64,000 nt of DNA from Usnea hakonensis (Eukaryota > Ascomycota > Lecanoromycetes > Lecanorales > Parmeliaceae). The stretch's first letter is position 1. Each line of letters begins with the position of its first letter. The stretch spans positions 62,001 through 126,000 of the forward strand of contig BLJB01000039.1 of assembly GCA_013423325.1 (NCBI GenBank). Reading direction: 5' to 3'. The translations under genes and the position numbers were made by a program. Positions 57,316 to 64,000 of this stretch are shown here, piece by piece. Under the pieces are notes generated by a model that saw nothing but the letters and a program-made list of their open reading frames with translations, made no database searches and was not told where the DNA came from.

Positions 57316-57713
57316 GATTTGCCTCTCACAGACTGCGCGGCCCTTTCAACGGAGAATACAAGCATGAGATAATCCACCACATGGCACGGCCTGCTCCCCG
57401 CCACGAAGAGTCCATTGAGGTGGTTAGAAAGCTCTGGACCGAAGGCGATGACGCCATCAAGCTGCCGTTGCACAGGAAAAGTACATAGCAGCATTACTCC
57501 ATTTGCAAGGTTCCCAATGGTTGAACCACGAACCGGCTAACTAATAGTTGAACCAGTCAAATTTGGTAGTTAGTTAGTTGGTTCCTACCATATATAAGTA
57601 GTTGGTGGACTGGTGGTGGTGAACTGGTTCAACTGTTGGTTCGGATCAATGATAATCCGACCCGGCTTGGCATGGGTCTTACTTGATATCATGACTTTTT
57701 TCTTTCACGAATT

Positions 57714-57962
57714 ATGTATATCAATAGGACGTTACGTTGTAACAAGGCCCTGTGGTGTGGAATGGTACTCGACTGGTGGCTAGCAGCAAAACAACGTCAT
57801 CGATTCCCTCTACTATCAATGATGGCTATTGATATCTATTCCGTCCCTGCAATGTCCTCGGAGCCTGAACGGGTCTTTTCTGGTGCTAAGCATACGATAT
57901 CGGATCATAGAGCTAGGCTTAAGAGCGAGACTATTGAGCGACTGGAGTGCCTGAAGTCATAG
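57714..57962 (+). pseudogene. hAT transposase C-terminal dimerisation domain remnant
   Basis: Eighty-two codons with the hAT signature: WWLAAKQRHRFPLLSMMAID, IYSVPAMSSEPERVFSGA, KHTISDHRARLKSETIERL and ECLKS followed by TAG where most relatives have a TGG (Trp). The catalytic part, BED finger and DDE residues are absent. It cannot encode an active enzyme. Confidence 0.9.
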
Positions 57963-58077
57963 TTTCGACTGGGTATATTTACCCAGCAAGATCTATATGA
58001 TATCGTTAGTACTATGGAGGAGGGAGGTGTAGAAGCAATGGATTTTTCGCAGGGCCTAATACAGCGATTTTTTTGGC

Positions 58078-58114
58078 TTGAACCAGCAGTTGAACCGTTC
58101 AACTGCTGGTTCAA
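58078..58114. repeat. Perfect 18-bp inverted repeat inside the hAT element
   Basis: TTGAACCAGCAGTTGAAC, one spacer C, then its exact reverse complement. It can form a strong cruciform or RNA hairpin and contains four TTGAAC-type transposase-site motifs. Confidence 0.9.
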
Positions 58115-58219
58115 CGGTTTGTACTTTTCAACCGACTACGAACCGTGTATATAGCCTTATTTGAACCAGTTCAGGCATTTTGAACCAACGGTTCAACCGT
58201 TGGGAACCTTGTCCATTTG

Positions 58220-58459
58220 GAGACCAGAACTTGGGACATGAACATGATCGAAACGGGGGATTTGGCCAACGTACCAAGATACAAAGTTTTTCACGTCGGT
58301 AGGAATTTTCTCCTTGGATGCCTCGCCCTCACGTTCCTGCGAATGAGAAAGCTCGACAAAGCTCACTACCGGGACTGGGGATATAATTGTTCGACATTAT
58401 ATCTCCAGCTCAAAACCTTGCATGAAGCTGCCCAAGCCGGAGGAGTGGAGCTTCTCTAG
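58220..58459 (+). pseudogene. Host open frame interrupted by the hAT insertion
   Basis: If the element and one target copy are removed, the frame before the insertion (QEKYIAALLHL) runs directly into ETRTWDMNMIETGDLAN and on to HEAAQAGGVELL. The pre-insertion frame is closed by a TGA about 20 codons upstream, so the target was a 3' exon or an already decayed gene. Family not recognised. Confidence 0.4.
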
Positions 58460-60459
58460 ATAGGGTCTCGCAAGATCTGATACTTCAGAGAGCAAACTTT
58501 CACTCACTGCAAAAATCATCTTAGCGTCTGATTGATGATTTCCAGGCATGCCGCTATCAAAGCATTCTTCACAGCTATCCCACACCCATCTCAGCTACTG
58601 GACAGGTATGAGCGAAGAGCAGCCGTCCAGGTTGATGGCTCTGTCGTTTTTTCCGGAAGTCGAGCTGCATGAAACCGGAAAAGCCACGGTTTGTGCCGAA
58701 TTTTTCTCAATGAAATCCATTCACGAGGGGCTACCGAACATAGTCACATCATATGCCGTGCCGGGGTTAAGTCCGAAAGCCATCAATCCTCTCAATCCAA
58801 AAAGTACCACCTGCACTCCTACGAAAACAACCTCATTCGACACGAGCTGACACGTCTACTCCGCACAGCTCACCCGGTAGAGCAAACACTTAGGTCTGTC
58901 CTCCGCTAATTAGACTCCTGGCTTGAGCTCTGAGAGCACCACGACACCCCAGCATCAAGGCTAGCTCGAAAGGAGAGAGACAGGCATGGTGAGACCTATG
59001 GGGATGTGATTATACCGCTGTGCAGCATGACAGAAACGTCAGAAACCTATCCAATAGGAAGGCATCGTACTTGATATTGGTCTTTCGCTCATGTCAGTCT
59101 GATGCTGGATTCGGTGAGGTCGCTGCGGCTTTGCGAGGAAGTTGTTTGGGGGAGTATAGGAATGGTGAAGGAAGAACAATAAGTGGGCGTGGTTGTGGAT
59201 TAGTTGAGCTTAGAAGCAAATTCAAACGAGCAAGTTCTTCAAATAGTATACTATTGCTATCTCTTTCTACTGAAGCATTGTCTGTCAAGACCTCGCCTTT
59301 CTTTGTAGTCCAAATTTCCGCTCCAAAGATACTCCAGATTCCATATTCTTCTGCAATATACCAGTATGTAGCCCAATCACAAACCTGCAAACCCCACTTC
59401 AGACTTGCCCTTTCTACAATCATAAGTCAGTAAACACAAACGGCTTCGTAGAGACTATACTTATCCCACCCCGTGAATCTAATACACAACATACACATAC
59501 AACCGCAGCAATCTCCCATAGCCATCTCATACCCTTTGCATAGATACAGATTTCCCTCATCCAATCACCTCAATATTCAACATTACTCCTACACACTGAG
59601 CTGAAAAAGCTTCTAAGCTATGTTATGGATGAGAAGATTGGAGATGGATAGTAGGTGTTGTTTATGTGTGGGAAGGTAGTTCAAAGGAGTGGGAGTATTG
59701 GGGGGGGGGGATGGGATGGGATGTGAGGTGAGGTGATATTGTGGTACGCTGTTGCATGAGTGCAGCTTTCATATCATTGGTGTGGGATAAATAACGAGAC
59801 AGTAGTGAAGTACCTAAAAACGAACGTAATAACAGCCCACTCAGATTTCCATAAACATATATATCCATGGGGTCTGATATCATAGTCATGGGCATGATGC
59901 CATGAAGAAGTACATCCCCCATGTGCAGCCGTCTTGTCCCTTTCTGTGACATCGTGCCCATAGGGAACCGTGGCCCATTGCTGTGACAGCACATCGACAA
60001 TACTGCGTCTGCAAGGAATTGCTAGCGGAGATGACTTCAGGGAAAAGATGAATGTGTCGCGGGTTCCGCCCAGAGATTGTTATTGCAATACCAGACACGA
60101 TTTGCCCTCTGATTTTCAGCTTCGGAAAAAGACAGTCTTCCAAAAAACGACCATTCCACCATCAGCGGCATCGATTCCAATTCCAATGTCATCCTCACCG
60201 TGCCAATTGTCTTTCCACAAGCGCTCGTGAAATGAGAGGGGCCAAGAGTCTCACACCCAGAGACCAAAAAAATGATATGAGTCCTTGTAGAAAGCTGCGT
60301 TTGTAAAGACTGTAGTAGTAAGATACTCCGTACTGACTTTCTTCAATCCAGGAAGATGGCAAGTAGTTGGCCGCTCAACATCAAAGACGAATTTCGACCT
60401 TTGTAAATGAGCGAGTGGTAGCCGGGGACCGAGAAGGTGTTTGACCTGCAGACAGTGGT
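58460..60459. other. Intergenic, no supported gene
   Basis: About 2 kb downstream (3') of the NLR gene. Short open frames only, one G10 run near 59700. Confidence 0.5.
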
Positions 60460-63400
60460 CTACTCCTCCAGGGCGTACTTCCTAAAGGTGACGTTTGGTC
60501 TTGCGCGTGATTGGAGATAGTCGATGGTGTCCGGCTCCCAGCGTGCGGCTGCTTGTATCATCTCTTTTGAGAATTTGAATTTGCAGTCTCCATGCTTAGA
60601 ATCTGTATGATCTTCCATAAGTTCATAGCATTCCCATACTGCTAGCTTCTTGCTAGAAAATTTAAATCCACAATGTTCGTGATCCATGAGCACCTTCAAG
60701 GTTTGGGCCAATTGAGAATTCGACTTAACGTCTTTCAGAGACTCCCAAGTGATCTCAAGACTTTTGTTATAGTACATCAAAGCACAAAAAATCATTTCTC
60801 CGAAAATTTTTTGGGCTGCTGCTTGGATCACAGATTGGCTGATGTTTAAAGTTTTGTCGTACTTAAGAATGATATCCACCAACTGCATGCCAATAAAGTT
60901 GTTGTTGACCGCGGCTACCAATTGATCTTGACTGAAGGAGATGTCTTTGTACTCCTGGCAAAGATGGAGTAACGTCTCATAACCGCCGCGTCTGTTCGAC
61001 GCAATGCACTCTGATACATCCTGACTTAGTGAAAGTGGTTCGTATCCCTCAAGTACAAGTTTCTGAATCGACTCAATACGCCATTGAAGATCATTATTCT
61101 GGACAACAGCTTTGAGAAGATCCTGGCTAGTACATCCGATATCTCCCCCATGTTTCACTAGAGCCTTCAGTAGTCCGGTTCTTGTTTCTTCGAGACTGTC
61201 GCGCCAATGACTTAACACTAGCAGAAGTCTGGCTTTGCTCGAGAGGAATCCATTGTTCAGAAAGTACTCAACGGACTTCTTTGTTCTCCGGTTGCTGGCA
61301 GCAGCTCTCACCGTATCATCAGTGATTAAAAGGTCAGGTTGGGCCTTCAGTATGCTGGTCATGACAGCAACTGCGTCCCCGCGACTTCTTCCTATCATAT
61401 GTTCAAAATCCGACTGAGCTATTCTCATGCCGCTATCTAGAAACGACCTCACGATCTGCAGATTTCCCATCATACCCGCGATGGGTAATGGTGTCATCTG
61501 TTTTTGAGGTTCATTTCTCAAAGTAGAAAATACGCTCATAGCTTCTCTAGGATTGGACCGGGCTTTGAGCAGTCTTCGCACACTATCAGTGAGGTTGAAG
61601 TGAGACGCGTAGTGTAGCGGTGAGAGCGACAAATCTTCGGTTGTCTCCCGTGTAAATACGGATTGAGCCGAAAATCTGAATGACAGATGATTCTCATCGC
61701 AAAATAGCTTGTGAATATGATTCCTCAAATCTTCACTTTCAGATATTAATTTTGGATCAATCAATTGCGCTGATCGCGTACTCATGGAGTCTGCCTCTTG
61801 CACGTGAAAGTACCAGATCGTCGAGTACTCAAGTAGAGGACTTGCGATCCTATTTACTTGAATATTGCGTCTCCGGAGTGATTTCGCGATAGTTCGCTCG
61901 CGTCGGCTTTCTTTCTCCAACAGATCTACTGTCTTTGGGTCGAGCAGGCGGGAAACGCAGGTCGCAGCTATTCGCAGGTGTGCCAGCATTGGGGGAGTAT
62001 AGAACCACGGGGTCGTGGATACACTTGATGTCAAGTGGCGTTCTGACACTAGGTATTCCTTCACGGAGAAGTGGTCGAATTTGACGATGTCCTTGTCAAG
62101 AGAGACCAAGCTGCTAGTACAGATTTGAAGTACAGCTTCGGGCTCAGGTAGAGACGCAACGAAGGCGAGTTCGCGAAGTTTCAGCGGACGAACAGAGTAG
62201 GCCAGCCACATGAGCATCAGCTGTGCCTTCTTCTTACACGTTTCTGGTATTTTCTTCGATAACACGTTTGCGTATGTGTCCTCCAGCGTGATCGGTAGAT
62301 TTTCTAGAACTTCTCTCATGGATTCGTGGTCGAAGCAACTCGAAAACTCCTTTTGTACTAAGTAGGCCCAACGGAAGCGTCTGTTACTAGTCAGCAGGAA
62401 TAATTCAGGCCGGACCGCTGTATTTTAATCGAGCTTACGTTTCGCGAATTCCTTTGATACGAGAAGACATATCAACTCTGAACGCACTTTTCCAATTTGC
62501 TTCGTCTACTATTCGATTGATGCAGTTCTTCATGAAGAGATGGAGATCGTCAACAGCTCCTTCTTCAACATCAAGCTGTGTAGCTTCACCAATGGAGCTG
62601 CGTATATCGGACTCGTCACGGCTGAGAACCAGAGTATGGACATTGGAATGGTCAAGGCAGAAGCTTTTGATCCATTGCAAGATATCTCTTCGTTCAGAAG
62701 ATTGCTGTCCATTGGATAAACTTTGTTCAGCAACACGAGGACATTCATCTAGACCATCAAGTACTAAAAAGACATCTTGTTCATCGTTCTTGAGGCTGAA
62801 GACTACCAAATTTAACGTGGCTTTGAGGACTGATACAGTTGGGCGACTCCCACCGGTTCCGTACTTTTCCCAAAGCTCGTTCAGTTGGTAGGGTAGAGTG
62901 TGCGCTCCCGCGCAAAGCTGTCTAATGACAGAACATAGGAGCTCCCCAATATCGCGGGATTCCACATCACTGAAACTGAAATACCAGTAAGCTAAGACGT
63001 AGGTTGGGCCTTGGACGCTGTGCAGGTCGTCTATGATTTTTGAGCTAATAGGTATCAAAGTGTTAGCATACTAGTCACCAAACTCTTTATCTAATGGGCT
63101 CACCACAAATACGATTTTCCACAACCAGCTGTACGTCCATTAACAGTGCAGATTTGAAGGTGTTGATTGCTTACATCTTCCGTAAAGCCACAAAAGACCA
63201 TGCTCCGATTTTTTCCAATCTTGGTATTGGGGGGACTTGAATATCCACAATCCAGTTTCAGGTTCCCGAAACCTCGTCGCAAACAAATGGCTTGCAGAGA
63301 AGTCATAGCTGGACAGCCACTCGAGAATTTTCATCTTTTCGAACCTGACCTTTTCGGACTGGATGTCCTCCAGCTGTAGGGCTATCTTCTCGAATTCGGC

Positions 63401-64000
63401 TACAATGTAAATAAGTAAGCCATAATTGCACTCTCAACATCGTCTGGAGGTCTTTGAAATCACCTCTGGATTGCGAGTTCCCATAAAAACTAGGCTCATC
63501 TCTTTTTGGCTCTCTTGGTACGTTCACTTTGCGAATCAATATGGTGCAATGAAGCCTTATTAGCTACAGCTTACATATTTCCCCCAGTTTAAGGCATCCC
63601 GTCTCGCTCTGCCCCCCTTGTGTCCGACTAGCAAACAGAATGTCTACTACTCGATCGATCCTATCTGATATTTCAGGATCAGCGCAGTAGCTCCTAGTGT
63701 GAGAGACAATGTCATCCGCTGATTCCCACTCTGCAAGAGACAGGTCTCCCACGTTTGTGGCATTGAAACGATGGTAGACGTCTGACTTCTGGCGAAAACG
63801 TTTTGCCATGGAGTCAGCGATACCCTGAGAATCTGTTGCAATATCTCCTAATGCATATATCAACCCAACGGGCAAGATCTTCTCATATTCCCTCGGGTTT
63901 TTGAGTTTTATTGCGGATTTCAACCCGGAACCAAGACTAACAATACATCCCACAGATTGGTCGTCTCCATACACTTTCCCGGCTTCCTCCATGACAATAT
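60460..64000 (-). CDS. Patatin-NACHT-repeat NLR, 3' 1085 codons; 5' end outside window
   Basis: Exons (minus): (64000)-63575, 63526-63464, 63399-63175, 63128-63104, 63044-62439, 62380-60460; every join keeps frame. Residues are counted from the Met at 63992, not the true start. First comes the end of a patatin-like phospholipase domain (GCIVSLGSGLKS, HRFNATNVGDLSLAEW). Its GxSxG nucleophile elbow would lie outside the window. A helical linker and GLWIFKSPQYQDWKKS follow. The NACHT Walker A is GRSGCGKS (234-241) and Walker B FLVLDGLDECP (Asp340). FDHFSVKEYL is the usual post-NACHT motif. Two ankyrin-like repeats (about 697-763) and then about nine shorter repeats end the protein. Such NLRs act in fungal self/non-self recognition or defence; activation frees the lipase (family knowledge). 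Confidence 0.9.

Larger units (their letters stand above)
57506..58211 (+). mobile_element. Non-autonomous hAT element, 706 bp
   Basis: Terminal inverted repeats CAAGGTTCCCAATGGTTGAA and, read from the other end, CAAGGTTCCCAACGGTTGAA. They are flanked by a perfect 8-bp target duplication TCCATTTG (57498-57505 and 58212-58219), the length hAT transposases make. Many TTGAACC-type subterminal motifs occur near both ends, as hAT elements carry for transposase binding. The inside keeps only the transposase C-terminal dimerisation segment, so the copy is an internal-deletion derivative that would need a full-length relative to move. Confidence 0.93.

Noticed and set aside
1..64000. CRISPR arrays, bacterial operons, rRNA genes
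   Set aside because: No regularly spaced repeats, no Shine-Dalgarno-type gene strings, no rRNA-like blocks; intron structure shows a eukaryotic nuclear genome.

Overview
The window looks like nuclear DNA of a filamentous ascomycete (Pezizomycotina; Leotiomycetes/Helotiales would fit, but this is a guess from protein families). The genes are monocistronic on both strands. Most are split by 45-60 nt GT-AG introns, and they are separated by long pyrimidine-rich or AT-rich intergenic DNA. The families are fungal ones: AP-2 alpha, HRI1, a PA-TM-RING E3 ligase, an MscS channel with an EF-hand, a patatin-NACHT NLR and a hAT transposon. I rebuilt the exon structures by hand, using reading-frame continuity and conserved motifs across the splice sites.

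Layout. 1-7.6 kb is gene-poor: a C-rich low-complexity start, one three-exon orphan gene, and a stray duplicate of that gene's 5' end. 7.6-18.6 kb holds small unknown proteins. Three or four of them (154, 183, 174 and perhaps 294 aa) share a strand-acidic turn-helix core and look like diverged members of one undescribed family; an eleven-exon secreted haem peroxidase sits among them. 19.3-29.5 kb has a secreted Cys-containing protein, a proline-rich orphan with a decayed 3' duplicate, a PA-TM-RING ubiquitin ligase and a sugar-type MFS transporter. 32-41 kb is housekeeping or membrane-oriented: a YggS-type PLP protein divergent from an EF-hand MscS channel, HRI1, and a membrane-linked alpha/beta hydrolase. 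41.5-46.5 kb has a Cys-rich membrane glycoprotein with a truncated tandem copy, then a metallothionein-like Cys-rich protein. 47.7-49.4 kb is a damaged O-methyltransferase gene. 51.6-54.7 kb is AP-2 alpha. 55-60 kb is gene-poor, mosaic and broken, with a 706-bp non-autonomous hAT copy that has a perfect 8-bp target duplication. 60.5-64 kb is the 3' part of a patatin-NACHT-repeat NLR that runs off the window.

The genes do not form an obvious pathway or biosynthetic cluster. The parts most worth a second look are the small-protein family at 10-18.6 kb (possibly also 31.5 kb), the NLR with its unusual C-terminal repeats and P-loop microexon, and the traces of duplication and decay (hAT insertion, pseudogene, partial gene copies).
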